Source: Phascolarctos cinereus
Taxonomy: Eukaryota > Chordata > Mammalia > Diprotodontia > Phascolarctidae
Length of the DNA: 64,000 nucleotides
Assembly (NCBI RefSeq): GCF_002099425.1
Contig: NW_018344068.1
Span: forward strand, 4,073,501 to 4,137,500
Direction: 5' to 3'
Shown here: positions 20,020 to 29,867 of the stretch, in pieces
How the letters are laid out: each line of letters begins with the position of its first letter
Numbering within the stretch: position 1 is the stretch's first letter
Position numbers and translations under genes: made by a program
Notes under the pieces: generated by a model
Databases searched by the model: none
What the model was told of the DNA's origin: nothing
Seen by the model: only the letters and a program-made list of their open reading frames with translations

Positions 20020-20630
20020 CATTTATTCAGGCTTCACTATGTGCCAGGTTAGGTGGTGCAGTGGATAGAGCACCGGGCTTGGAATCAGGGAAAATGTATC
20101 TTCCTGAGTTCAAATCTGGTCTCAGACACTTACTAGCTGTGTGACCCTGGGCAAGTCACTTTAGCCTGTTTGCATCATTTCCTCATCTATAAAATGAACT
20201 GAAGAAGGAAATGGCAAAACATCGCAGTGTCTTTGCCACGAAAACCCTAAAAGGGGTCATGAAGAGTCGGACACAACTGTAAACAACTGAACAATAACAT
20301 GAGCATTGGAGATATAAATAGGCAAGCAAAACAGTCCCTGCCCTCTAAGAACTTATATTCAAATTAGAGAAGATAATATTTAAGGGGTATGGGAAAGCTG
20401 GAAGTTGGGGGAAGGGTGTTGAAAAGGAGACTTTTGGAGCTGGGTGCTTTTGGGGAGATAGAGAAGCTCAAAGAGTGAGTTGAGCTGGGAGTGAAGTGAG
20501 TGTGGCAGGGCCCCTCACAAAATGTTGGGGGCTAAGGTGAGGGATTCCAGAACCAGGAGAGCAGGCCTCAGGGTAGAGTTATTTGCCCTGAGATGGGAAG
20601 ATTCCTTGAAGTGAAGAGGAGGGGTTAATT
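20020..20630 (-). mobile_element. L2-like LINE 3' end, split by a SINE
   Basis: AAAGCATTTATTCAGGCTTCACTATGTGCC up to 20048, then from 20300 AGCATTGGAGATATAAATAGGC, AACAGTCCCTGCCCTC and GATAGAGAAGCTCAAAGAGTGAGTTG. Same family as 18691-18960. Inserted in the L3/CR1. Confidence 0.65.
20049..20299 (+). mobile_element. Long marsupial SINE
   Basis: Head GGTGGTGCAGTGGATAGAGCACCGGGC, then GAAGGAAATGGCAAAACATC and CGGACACAACTG, ending AACAACTGAACAATAAC. The youngest layer of the L3 / L2-like / SINE stack. Confidence 0.88.
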
Positions 20631-21127
20631 ATTTCCATTAAATCTCATCTTCCTAGATTTGTTTCATAATTCTAGATGGTTGAGATATTTTGGGATCTTA
20701 ATTCTATTGCATATCATACTAGTTATCCTTGTCAGTTTTGGATTATCCGCAGATTTGATAAGGATGCCGTTTTTGTTTTCATCCAAGACATTGCTAACAA
20801 TGTTCACTAGCACAGGATCAAGGACAGATGCTTGGGGTACTAGAGATTTCATTCCAAATTGCTATCAACTCATTACTGATTACTCTTTAAATCTGGCCAT
20901 TCAATTGTCCTCTACCAAATATTTTTTCATTCTGCCCTTAAGGACAATAGAGACTTTGTCAAATGCTTTGCTAAAAATCTAGATATATTAATTATCAAAA
21001 TAGCATTCCCCTGATCCATCACTCTAACTACTCTATCAATAAGGGAAATGAGATTAATCTGACATGACCTCTTCTTGACAAAGCAATGATTACCTCTACC
21101 TTTCCTGAATACTAACAGACTATCAAA

Positions 21128-21560
21128 TGATCGAAAAGTATTATTAAGTGCTTACTATACTAGTCACTGCTGTACCAGAACAAAGAATGAAACAGTCCCT
21201 GCATGAAGTGAGCTTACATTCTAATGGGTGAGACAAAAAGTACTTTTAAATATATGCAATATAAATACAAAGTGGATGACTACAAATATTACCAAGTAAT
21301 TAAATACAAGGTAGTTTTGGGTGGAGGGTACTAGCTATTGGGGGAATCAAAGAAAAGCTTCAGACAGAAAATGGTGCTTGAAGTCAAAGGAAGGGAGGGA
21401 CTCTATGGGGCAGAGAGAAAGAGAGAGTGAATTACAGGCATATGGGATGGTCATTGCAAAGGCAAGGAAATGGAGGATCGTGTGTGAGCAACAGGGAGAA
21501 GGTGAGTTTGGCTGGACTGCAGAATTTTCTCAGGATTTGAAGTTGAAAGTTACCGTGCTT
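21128..21560 (-). mobile_element. L2 LINE 3' portion
   Basis: TATTATTAAGTGCTTACTATAC, TGAGCTTACATTCTAATGGGTGAGAC, AGCTATTGGGGGAATCAAAGAAAAGCTTC and GTGTGTGAGCAACAGGGAGAAGG match an antisense L2 3'-region subfamily. The 87-codon plus frame here is a LINE shadow. Confidence 0.7.
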
Positions 21561-22010
21561 AATGAATGCTTGTTGACACGCTAACCTTGCAGAATTGACT
21601 GTCTTCTCTTTCTTGAAAATAGTGGCACCATTTATTTGTTAGTCTTCTCTGCCATTTTCCATGGTGTTTCAAAGATCACTGGACAGGGTTTTACAAGCAC
21701 ATCTGGTGGTTTTTACAATACCCTGGGATATATGTTGGTTGAACCTCTTTGAAGGCAGATAGGTGCTTTCTTAATGTCTTCTCACTTAACTGAGGTTTCA
21801 TCTGTCTGCTGATCTTGATTTTATCCTTTTCAGGTCAAAGATTATTAAAGGCTGAGGAGCACTGCCTTCCCCCATTGCCTGTTATCACCGTCCCACCCAC
21901 TCTAAGCTAAGTCTAATTGCTTTAATATTCTTTTTGCTCCCTTCCCCCAGCAGCTATAAATCACTCCACCTCCTCTATTTGAGATTCATAGCCACCTTGG
22001 TTCCCACTGG

Positions 22011-22252
22011 GTTTTAGTGCCCCAGGCACTATTCTTAGGGGATCACTCCACTCATTTGTATTTATCTTTCACTCTCTACCCTTGTGGCCATCTTCTGTAC
22101 TGAATGAGTGTCCTGTGCACCTAATGAATTGGAATTGTTTCTTTTTGTAGCTTCAGAATTCTGTCAGTGACAACTTTCTGTAACTCTTGGATTAATGTAA
22201 CATATAGTCTAGTGATGTAGCTTGGAGTATTTGAATATATGATGGCATTTTA
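22011..22252. other. Unassigned
   Basis: May continue the upstream part of the L3/CR1, but I cannot align it. No gene. Confidence 0.35.
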
Positions 22253-22892
22253 TTTTTTTAATTAAAAATTGTTTATTATTACCTTTTGTCTTAACATCAC
22301 TTTCAAATCTGTACATATCCTTCCCTCTCCCTTACCAATTAATGGTATCCATCCTTAGGGTAAAAAAATAAGAAGAAAGGAGGAAAAGAAGAATGTATTA
22401 AGTGCCTACTATGTTCCAGGCACTGTGCTAAGAGATTTACGAATATCTCATTTGATCCTCACAACAACCCCGGAAGATAGGTGCTATTATGATTCCCATT
22501 TTGCTGTTGAGGAAACTGAGACAAATAGAGGTTAAATAACTTGCGTGGGTTATACATTTAGTAAATGTCGGAGGCAGGATTTGAACTTAGGTCTTCCTGA
22601 CTCCAGGCCCAGCCTTCTATCTACTGTGCCACAGCAGTTTAACAAACCTAACCAAATACATCAGCCAAGTCTGATGGTCCATACAATGTTCTCACTCCTT
22701 CAGAGAAGGGAAAGAGGTACATATTCTCATCTCTTCTCCAGGGACAAGCTTGGTCATTATAATTATACGGTGTTCTGTTTTGAGGTTTTTTTTTTAATCT
22801 TTTCATTTACTTTATTATGGTCTTTGTATCTATTGTTTTCCTGGTTTTACTTACTTCACTCTGCATCAGTTTATATGTCTTCCAAAACTTCT
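22253..22892 (-). mobile_element. L1 3' region with nested MIR (tentative)
   Basis: The right part holds GGTTTTACTTACTTCACTCTGCATCAGTTTATATG, parallel to the clear L1 copy at 31651-32180. The left AT-rich part carries CCTTCCCTCTCCCTTACC, the reverse of the L1 purine-rich 3' segment. Interrupted by a MIR at 22395-22636. Confidence 0.55.
22395..22636 (-). mobile_element. MIR SINE, near full length
   Basis: TATTAAGTGCCTACTATGTTCCAGGCAC, TCATTTGATCCTCACAACAACCC, GTTGAGGAAACTGAGAC, AGGTCTTCCTGACTCCAGGCCC, right end CTACTGTGCCACAGC. Confidence 0.87.
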
Positions 22893-23025
22893 TTTTCAGA
22901 TGAAGAAATATGAGTCTGAGAGAGCTTATGAGTTGTCCTTGGTTACATAACTGTTAAGGGTCAGAGGTAAGATTTGAATTCAGATTTTTCTAACTTTAAA
23001 ACCATTATCCTACTATGTGCCTCAC
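22893..23025 (-). mobile_element. MIR-like SINE fragment
   Basis: CAGATGAAGAAATATGAGTCTGAGAG, GTAAGATTTGAATTCAGATTTTTC and CATTATCCTACTATGTGCCTC. Confidence 0.6.
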
Positions 23026-23227
23026 CGGCAGGATAAAAGCAGGTTAGCAGCTTGTACCTAGAATATTTCTGTCCAAACACGATCAAAAAGACAAGGAGAG
23101 CAAGACGACGACGATGATGATGATGATGATAACACCTCTCAGTTATATAATGTTTTAAGTATTTCAAAAGTAGTTTATACATAATATAAATCTATCACAT
23201 AGCATATAATATATCATTTATATATAT

Positions 23228-23272
23228 GTACATATCTATATCTATATCTATCTATCTATCTATCTATCTAGA
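23228..23272 (+). repeat. (ATCT)n microsatellite
   Basis: TATATCTA grading into perfect TATC units, then a short GAGA run. A (GAT)n run also lies at about 23100-23130. Confidence 0.93.
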
Positions 23273-23382
23273 GAGAGATATAAAATATCTCATAGGTCAG
23301 AATCTGGCTCTGTTTAACATTAGCAGAGATGCTGAGGTAAAGCTTTACCTGACCTTGTCCCTCTTGCTTTTTAGAATTGGAG

Positions 23383-23532
23383 GGGCAGCTAGGTGGCACA
23401 GTGGATAGAGCACTGGCCTTGAAGTCAGGAGGACCTGAGTTCAAATCTGGCCTCAGACACATAACACTCACTAGCTGTGTGACTCTGGGGCAAATCACTT
23501 AACCCCAATTGCCTAAGCAAAAAAAAAAAAAG
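23383..23532 (+). mobile_element. Short marsupial SINE
   Basis: GGGGCAGCTAGGTGGCACAGTGG to A13. TTGGAG flanks both ends. Close to the family's common form, so relatively young. Confidence 0.9.
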
Positions 23533-24002
23533 ACTTGGAGTTGGCCATGGGGCCTTGTACTCAGTAGGCACACAATACATGTTTAATTAAATACCATTCC
23601 TCCAATTCTCTATCCTGGGTTCTTGCAGCTTGCCAGGGCACTATACCCAAGTGGTAACTTTGTGAGCAGTATCCTAGGGTTCTGAAAGAATCATTATAGC
23701 ATCTAGAGGAGCCCATCTGAGGATGGTTCTGTGCCCAGCTGGGGCAGACGGCTGCCTATGCAGGGTACTTTGAGAGGGGCCCCTGTTGGGTCTGACTTAG
23801 GTGGTTCCCCCTAACATGGCATTCTCACCCCGATGATCTCCACTTCTACCTCTGTAATCCAGGCCCTTGTTATTTCTTACTGGACTATTCTAATGAGTTC
23901 TTAGCTAGCTGGCATTCTGACCTCCAGTCTTTCTCCAAACCACTCCATTCCTCACCCACTACCTCCATTGTCTTCCTCCTGCATTGTTCAGATCACTGTA
24001 CC

Positions 24003-24190
24003 CACTTTCTTACTTCTCATTGTTATCATCATTTGTCCTTTGTGCTTGAGGAGGGCCATGACATCAGGAAGGGGATGCCATGACTTGCGAGTGAATTGGA
24101 CTGAAGTGAGAGAGGGCTGCCTCACTTTCTCCTCTGGAGCCACGTGGTTCCAGTGGCAAAGATATAGATCAGGACCACTGCAGATGTTCC
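24003..24190 (-). mobile_element. Marsupial interspersed repeat, possibly RTE-derived
   Basis: CATCATTTGTCCTTTGTGCTTGAGGAGGGCC, TGACATCAGG, TGCCTCACTTTCTCCTCTGGAGCC: reverse complement of the 3' part of 37040-37215. L2 resumes with CCCTCCTTGCTTAAAACCC. Confidence 0.6.
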
Positions 24191-24341
24191 CCTCCTTGCT
24201 TAAAACCCGTCAGTAGCTCTCTTTTGCTCATAGAATAAAAATTAAGCTTTATATTTTGGCATTCAAGGCCCTTCACACTCTGGTTCTGAATTATCTTTCC
24301 AGTTTACGTCACATTATTCTCCACCCCATGCTCTATACTCC

Positions 24342-24447
24342 AGAAAAATAGTGGAAAAGCAAGCAATTAAATCCTCAAACTATTATAGTTAAACTATAAA
24401 TTACTAATTAAGACTTAAAAAACTCTAAGTTAAAAGCTAAGAAGTCG
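24342..24447. other. Unidentified AT-rich insert in L2
   Basis: L2 breaks off after CTCTATACTCCAG and resumes with AAACTGTTATGCTCACTTGG. The insert is AT-rich with AACTATTATAGTTAAACTATAA, which contains short inverted repeats. Origin unknown. Confidence 0.5.
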
Positions 24448-24850
24448 CCATAAACTGTTATGCTCACTTGGCTGCAAACTTGTTGGAATTTTCCAGCTTT
24501 TGCACCTTTGCTGATGCCATATTCTCTACCTAGAACACTCTTTTGTCAAATGACCCCCATTCTCTGCTTGTTAACTTGCCCTGCATCAGAGGCCCAACCC
24601 TGGTGCCATCTCTTCCCCAAAGCCCAACCTGATGTTTCCAGGTGGCAGTTATGTCTGCCTTGTATGATTTCATAGTACATTGCACCTCTCTCAAGCACTG
24701 ACCCCCATATGACTTGTTACAATTTATTCTTTATCTGCGTACATCTTTTACTCCCCACTAGACTGCAAGCTTCTCGAGGCAAGGACTGTGTCTTATTTGT
24801 TGTCCCAAGCCCTTAGTAGGGTATATTATACATTCTGTAGTAAGTTTTTA

Positions 24851-24851
<1 letters not shown>

Positions 24852-24885
<34 letters not shown>
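24852..24885 (+). repeat. (TAA)n microsatellite
   Basis: About 11 units at the L2 3' terminus. Confidence 0.95.
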
Positions 24886-24886
<1 letters not shown>

Positions 24887-24959
24887 CAGTAATAATATTG
24901 ACTCACATTTACATGATTTATTTTCTTTACAACATCTGTATTTGTCTCTTTTCTAAGGC

Positions 24960-25083
24960 ACAAATATATACACAGAGTTCCATGAGGGCAGGCACCATGT
25001 GTTATCTAAACTTTTTTCTCCCCCAGTGCCTAGAAGAGTGCCCTGCACACAGTCAACATTCAATAAATGTTTGTTGAATAAGA
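24960..25083 (+). mobile_element. L2 3' end
   Basis: GTTCCATGAGGGCAGGCACCATGTG, CCCCAGTGCCTAGAAGAGTGCCC and CATTCAATAAATGTTTGTTGAATAAG. Followed by a short antisense MIR scrap (25110-25210). Confidence 0.75.
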
Positions 25084-25264
25084 AATGGACAACCCCCTGC
25101 AGCAAGTAGTACAGTAATTATTATCCTCATCTGAAAAAATGAGGAAATTCAGGCAGAGACAGTGGTCAGTGTGTAAGTGCTCTGCCAATGGATACACAGC
25201 TAGTATGCTTCGGTTTGTGTTGAATGAGAAAGGCATCAAAGCCTTTGTTAAAATGCATGTTTTG

Positions 25265-25423
25265 GGGCAGCTAGGTGGCACTCTGGATACAGCACCGGCC
25301 CTGGAGTCAGAAGGACCTGAATTCCAATCAGGCCTCAGACACATAACATTCACTAGCTGTGTGACCCTGGACAGGTCACTTAACCCCATTGCCTAGCACC
25401 CCCTCCCACCCAAATAAATAAAT
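25265..25423 (+). mobile_element. Short marsupial SINE with 15-bp target duplication
   Basis: GGGGCAGCTAGGTGGCACTC to a CCCACCC-AAATAAATAA tail. AAAATGCATGTTTTG is exact at 25250-25264 and 25424-25438. Frames on both strands here are SINE shadows. Confidence 0.95.
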
Positions 25424-25438
25424 AAAATGCATGTTTTG

Positions 25439-25944
25439 TAGGAGAGTGGGGATGTCCCATAACACATCAGCAGGGATGTAATTTATCAGCTTAGTTCATA
25501 GTTGTCTTGGGAAGCAGAGCAGGGCCTGAAGGGGAGAGAGTATAGGATGGGCAGATTTTTGTGGGGAAGGAGGAGGGCAGTGCGTTGGATGAATTCCAAA
25601 GCCTGGGAGGGCTGTTCTATAGGAGGCCCAGAGTCACATGAGTGCACCAGGGGTCTTGGGGTTTGGGGCTTCTAAAGACTTTACTGACTTTCTACTTTTG
25701 CCAAAGGTGCACCCTGTGTCTGTCTCCCTGGCCACAGACAGTCAATTTTAGCTCTTGGAAGCTGGGTCTATCAAAGTTCAGATTTAAAATTTAAGAAAAA
25801 ATTTAAAAACTAGAATTTTCATTTGTTAGAGCTGGAGTTTGGCATTTTGTGAGTAATCACCACTAACTTATTTCTCTCCAATTCCCTTTTTGGTTAGGTC
25901 ACCAGACTCTCTTGAGAAATTTAGCTCCTTTGGTTAAATGAAGG
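25439..25944. other. No recognised feature
   Basis: Unique-looking; no gene or known repeat. Confidence 0.4.
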
Positions 25945-26120
25945 TGAGACAGGCTTATTGCTCTGAGCATGGAAAGGTTCGGAGGTCTAATTGCCTGTGT
26001 GACTTTAGCTAAGTCCCTTCTCCTTCCTCAGCCTCAGTTTCCCTCCTTTGTAAAATGAGGGAGTTGGAGGAGGTGGTCTGAAATGTCTGTTCTAGCTACA
26101 GATGTTACATTCCCTATGTT
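25945..26120 (+). mobile_element. MIR3-like SINE
   Basis: TGTGTGACTTTAGCTAAGTCCC, CCTCAGTTTCCCTCCTTTGTAAAATGAGG, GTCTGAAATGTCTGTTCTAGCTAC. Confidence 0.7.
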
Positions 26121-27871
26121 TTTCCAGTGCCCATAGAATTCTGTTTGTATTATAAAGTACAAGTTACCACTCCTTCTTCCTATATTTCTAGCTCTCAGTC
26201 ATTATCAACCTGAAAACTGCCCTTGAGGGGAAAAAATCGAGTTTCTCTGACAGTTTCCTGTTTGGCACCTGGCCTGTGTAGGCTCTTCTAACAGCATGAC
26301 TCTTTTTAGCCTAGTTGTCTGTTTAACAAGAGTTTAGTTGAGATTCCGGATGTATTTTATCAGGATGGAAGCAGCCAGGTGTATTCTTTGCCCAAATTTA
26401 CCCGTAGAACAGATATTTGTTAGCCAAGTCCCCGGTGTTCTGTTCAGTGCTTTTCACCTCCCCTCCGATTAGGTTACCCCCCTCTTGAAATCCTATGAAA
26501 AAGGATACACTGTAACTTGTCTCATCAAGGTCTGTGAGCTGCTGACATTTCAGACTTTTTTTGTGTGTGTGTGTGCACTGGGATGGGGCCTCCCATATTT
26601 AAATCCTCTTAACTTCCAAGTTTTTCATCCCTTGATCCTTGCCATAAATGTTCTGGTGCTGACAAATGCCAGGCGGTCCAGCTAAGGACTCCTCCATCTG
26701 CCTTTGGGTTAGCTAGAGCTCCAGTCCTTGGTTCCGAAAGAAAGGGTTCAGCCCAAGGGAGAGTACCTCCGAGGCTCTAGACAGAGTGGTGTTTAACTGT
26801 TCTGGTCAGTGGGCCCTCTGGCCCTCTGCCCTTCCTCTCCCCCTTTCTTGCCTCCTTATTTTGCCTGGTGAATGGTAATTTTAGGCTGCCCTAAATGTAC
26901 TTAGTAATTCTGCCATTGTCTCTTAAGAGGGCTGTGACAAAATTATCAGGCCTGTCATCACTGGAGAAGCTGGCTCTGGAGGCCCAAATCTCTCTACCAC
27001 TGGGTCTCCCCCCCTCCTTTTTTTTCTTTCTTTATCCCCCCCTCCCCATTTCCTGGCTCGGCATCAGGGGAAGAGATTATGTGATCCGATAGGTAAAATT
27101 ATCCCATCAGAGGTGAGCGCTCTCATGAAAGGCTTTTGCAGGCCTTGTTGTATGATATCCCTGAGAAGGCTACATTCACTCGGAGGCCCTCATTGAAGGG
27201 AGCTGGGAGTCACCATGGAAACCCTCGCAGGGCCAGAAGTACAAAAGGTCCACTTTCAGACTGGAGGGGAAAGGAGGGGGCTGGTGGGGAGAGCTCAGGG
27301 AGAGAGAGAGAAAGGATGTTGAAGATGCAGAACTGCTGTTTGCTTGTTTGGGGACTCAAAACAATAGGAAATTGGCCTGAAAATGAAGATGACTTCTATG
27401 GTCCTGGGCTTTCTTTTGAAAACCCAACATAATGGTGGTCAGTATTTATTTGTATCGTCCAAAGAGGATTTGAAAGGTCTCTTCTCCCTTCTCTCCCACT
27501 CTGTACCCCCGTCCTCATCCCCACCCCCAAATATCAGAGTTCATTGCATTTTGAAAATCAAATTAAACTAACTGCTTGCAAAACATCTTTGAGGAACCAC
27601 CTGCCTTCCTGTTTCTTTAATTAAAGCTATTTATTCTCTCCCGAACCTCTCACCCCTGGAAACTTTTAAAGGTAGCACTTTCCACTCCCTTTGCAATTGT
27701 TTTGATAAGGATGTGGGGAAGGATGAATAAGGGCCACTTTGACAGCTTGGGCCTGGGGCTCCACCCCCTAACCCAGCTATGCAAATGAGAACCATCAGAC
27801 AGATGGGAAGAGATTAGGCTTGGTTGAAGAGAAATTCAGTGGGGAGGGTGTTGGGCTGGGAAGGAAAAGTT
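26121..27871. other. Longest repeat-free block; candidate conserved non-coding DNA
   Basis: About 1.75 kb with no recognised transposon. In a window this repeat-rich, such gaps often mark selection against insertion. It holds an RFX X-box-like palindrome (27209-27222), an octamer ATGCAAAT (27779-27786), AATTATC/TTATCCC GATA-type sites near 26940 and 27100, and TTCTTTAATTAAAGC (palindromic TTTAATTAAA near 27614). Frames at 26895-27571 lack domains. Conservation is inferred, not tested. Confidence 0.45.
27209..27222 (+). promoter_or_regulatory. RFX X-box-like site
   Basis: GTCACCATGGAAAC matches the X-box consensus GTNRCC-N2-RGNAAC bound by RFX factors, with both half sites intact and the usual 2-bp spacer. 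Chance occurrence in 64 kb is possible, so function is unproven. Confidence 0.45.
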
Positions 27872-28016
27872 GGATCACAGGATTTAGAGTTGGAAGGGAT
27901 ATTAGAGATCACCTAGTCTAATCCCCTTGTTTTCCAGATGAGGAAATTGAGGGCTAAAATGGGGAAGTGACTTGCCCAAGGTCACATAGGTAGTCAGAAG
28001 GAGAGCTGGAATTCAA
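27872..28016 (-). mobile_element. MIR3-like SINE
   Basis: GGATTTAGAGTTGGAAGGGATATTAGAGATCACC, TTTCCAGATGAGGAAATTGAGG, GACTTGCCCAAGGTCACATAGG and GCTGGAATTCAAAT. Confidence 0.8.
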
Positions 28017-28139
28017 ATAATAGTAAAAATAGAAACTATAACCTGCTGTAATGGCATGGCAACTTTCCAGGTTTCTGCTACTCACAGTCAATGTGGTTAC
28101 TGGTAGGATTGGTAGTGGGAGGAAGAGTAGCAGAAAAGA

Positions 28140-28555
28140 TGCTGGGATGGGCATTGAAAGACTTGGGTTCTTGTCCAGGTGGTGCCACTAACCAGTGTTC
28201 CCTCTCTGTACCTCAGTTTTCTTATAAAATGAGAGGCAGTGTGGTGGAATGAATAACAGTGCTAAATTTGAAGTCAGGAAGACCTGGATTCTAATCCTGC
28301 CTCATACACTTAGGGTCTGTATGATCCTCAGCAAATCACAACTCTCTAAGCCTCAGTTTCCTAATCTGTGAAATGGAATTAATCCTGACACCAGTTTTCA
28401 GAATTGTGGTGAGGATCAAATGAGTTAATATGTATAAACAGCTTAGCAAACCTTAAAATACCATATACATGTGAGTTATTATTAAAATGAAGGTGTGGCG
28501 TTTGATGGACAATATGGTCCCTTCTAGCTTTGAGATTCTGCAGTTCTGTGATTCT
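28140..28555 (+). mobile_element. MIR3-like SINE with nested MIR
   Basis: Outer element: ACTTGGGTTCTTGTCCAGG, TACCTCAGTTTTCTTATAAAATGAG, then after the insert GATGGACAATATGGTCCCTTCTAGC-TTTGAGATTCTGCAG. AAATGAG/AAATGAA flank the inner MIR. Confidence 0.75.
28226..28490 (+). mobile_element. MIR SINE, full length
   Basis: AGGCAGTGTGGTGGAATGAATAACAG head, GAAGACCTGGATTCTAATCC, CTCAGTTTCCTAATCTGTGAAATGG, GGTGAGGATCAAATGAG, tail TTATTATTAAAATG. Confidence 0.85.
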
Positions 28556-29029
28556 GGCAGTGGATATGGAGAGGCCAAACTTGGTAAACCGTCCAGTTTG
28601 GCATAGGTTTGAGCCCCTCTGCTAGGTGTCATTAGCTAATCCTAATTGAAGCAATGAATGAGTTTGGTGCCTTTTCTTCCTCGTACCAAATGGATTATAA
28701 CACTCACTTATTGAGAATCTATAGTAGTATCAATACCAGAAGTGGGCATGCGATTTGGTAGGATGGTCAGAACAGTTTTCTTATCATTAAAAATGCTTGG
28801 CTTAGATTTTTAGAAGGCTTAGATTCTTATAATTTAGCCACTGCTCAGCTTCTTAAAACCTAGCCAATAGCTTACTAACATTCGGCCTCCTTAAGAGTCT
28901 GCCCAATATGACGGATGTTGTAATAAACCTTGTCTTTGGCTGAAAAAAAAAATGCTTGTGCTTTTGACTCAGAGAATGATTGCTACCTTTACAATTTGAT
29001 TCCCCTCCCCCTTTAATTGTCTTATAGAT
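28556..29029. other. Unassigned
   Basis: No gene or confident repeat; GATTGTGAGCCTCTTGAGGGGAGAGG at 29027-29052 resembles an L2 3' fragment. Confidence 0.4.
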
Positions 29030-29083
29030 TGTGAGCCTCTTGAGGGGAGAGGTCACGCATATGTAAAAGACGTGTTTTTGGAG

Positions 29084-29271
29084 TCTATTTCCCATAGTGC
29101 TTGAAGTTCAGACTCTCTTGATGGGGGAAATTCTTTGTACTACATTTCCCAGAAGGCTGTGTGCAGGCCCAGAGACAGCATTGTGATCCCACCTACCTTG
29201 GAATCTGATTGGATAAAGGCACTTTGCAGGGTTGGGGAGTTTTTTGAAAAATGCTGCCGAAGTCTCACGTG
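29084..29271 (+). promoter_or_regulatory. Promoter-like motif cluster
   Basis: ACTACATTTCCCAGAAGGC (29139-29157) closely fits the ZNF143/SBF consensus ACTACAATTCCCAGMATGC. A weaker second copy, TCTATTTCCCATAGTGC, lies at 29084-29100. An inverted CCAAT (ATTGG, 29208-29212) and an E-box CACGTG (29266-29271) follow. Together they resemble a GC-poor promoter or the U3-like part of an old solo LTR. No transcript or exon is evident beside it. Confidence 0.4.
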
Positions 29272-29299
29272 GGTGGGATAGAAACACGGGACACTGGAG

Positions 29300-29867
29300 A
29301 TGTGGGTGGCAGCAAAAGGATTGGAGAAAAGGTCAGTGGCATGGAGAAAAAGCAGGCAGTGTGTACTGAGCCTTAGCATTCTGAACTCCAGCATCTCCCT
29401 TGCTCTGTGCTGAGGCAGCTAGGAAAGACGAATCAACAGGTTTTAGTATTTATCTGACCAAGACCCTAAAGAGATAATGCCTCTCTATCTTACCATGCTG
29501 AGACTGATGGTGAAGCTGACCTTGCAGGGTAGCTTTGGACTCAAAGCTTCAATCCTGGTGGCATGGATTTGACTATGTTCCTCTCACTTTATACTGGGAA
29601 CACAAATGGATTAAATTGTGATTTGACTAGAGCTCACCTAGATACACGGAAGAGACAAGCCATTTATGTATGAGTACTGCACACATCTACTCCATTATTC
29701 AATTCCTTTTAGTTACCTTGCTATTCTGTTTTAATGAAATTCTTTATTCTTGAAGGTATGTACTATTGGGCATGGCCTAGAATAAGAGCTATATCTGTGA
29801 GGTGTCAAGAAAAGGATTCAAATACTGCTGTGAATATAGGTGCAGATAAAAGGGATGTTTCATATAC
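29300..29867. other. No recognised repeat or gene
   Basis: Lies downstream of the motif cluster. A transcript start there could run into this stretch, but I see no exon. Confidence 0.35.

Larger units (their letters stand above)
19120..22010 (-). mobile_element. L3/CR1 LINE, about 2.9 kb span, fragmented by insertions
   Basis: Several blocks read in CR1/L3 order on the minus strand. 19130-19313: ACCCTGTTCCATTTTTGGACAGCTCTAATTG. 19568-20019: CCAGAACAGAGCACACATCCCAGATG. 20631-21125: TTATCCGCAGATTTGATAAGGATGCC, GCTTGGGGTACTAG, GACTTTGTCAAATGCTTTGCTAAAAATCTAG. 21586-22010: TGGTGTTTCAAAGATCACTGG. The minus frame at 20664-20852 reads L-V-P-Q-A-S-V-L-D-P-V-L and K-S-A-D-N-P-K-L. This is the decayed RT segment V-P-Q-G-S-V-L-G-P ... 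F-A-D-D-T-K-L, with catalytic Asp lost. Insertions: MIR (19314-19567), L2-like with a long SINE (20020-20630), and L2 (21128-21560). Confidence 0.8.
23815..24851 (+). mobile_element. L2 LINE 3' portion with two internal insertions
   Basis: GATGATCTCCACTTCTACCTCTGTAATCCAGGC, CTTACTGGACTATTCTAATGAG, GGCATTCAAGGCCCTTCACAC, TTGCACCTTTGCTGATGCC, CCCACTAGACTGCAAGCTTC and GGCAAGGACTGTGTCTTA follow sense L2 C-terminal/3' order. Interrupted by an RTE-like SINE (24003-24190) and an unidentified 106-bp insert (24342-24447). Confidence 0.8.

Noticed and set aside
23100-23182. His-rich run (HHHHHH) in a minus frame as a possible metal-binding peptide
   Set aside because: Encoded by a GAT/GAC trinucleotide repeat next to a MIR fragment.
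29084-29560. Calling a solo LTR of an endogenous retrovirus
   Set aside because: Promoter-like motifs are present, but I could not find matching TG...CA ends or a target duplication, so it stays a possibility only.
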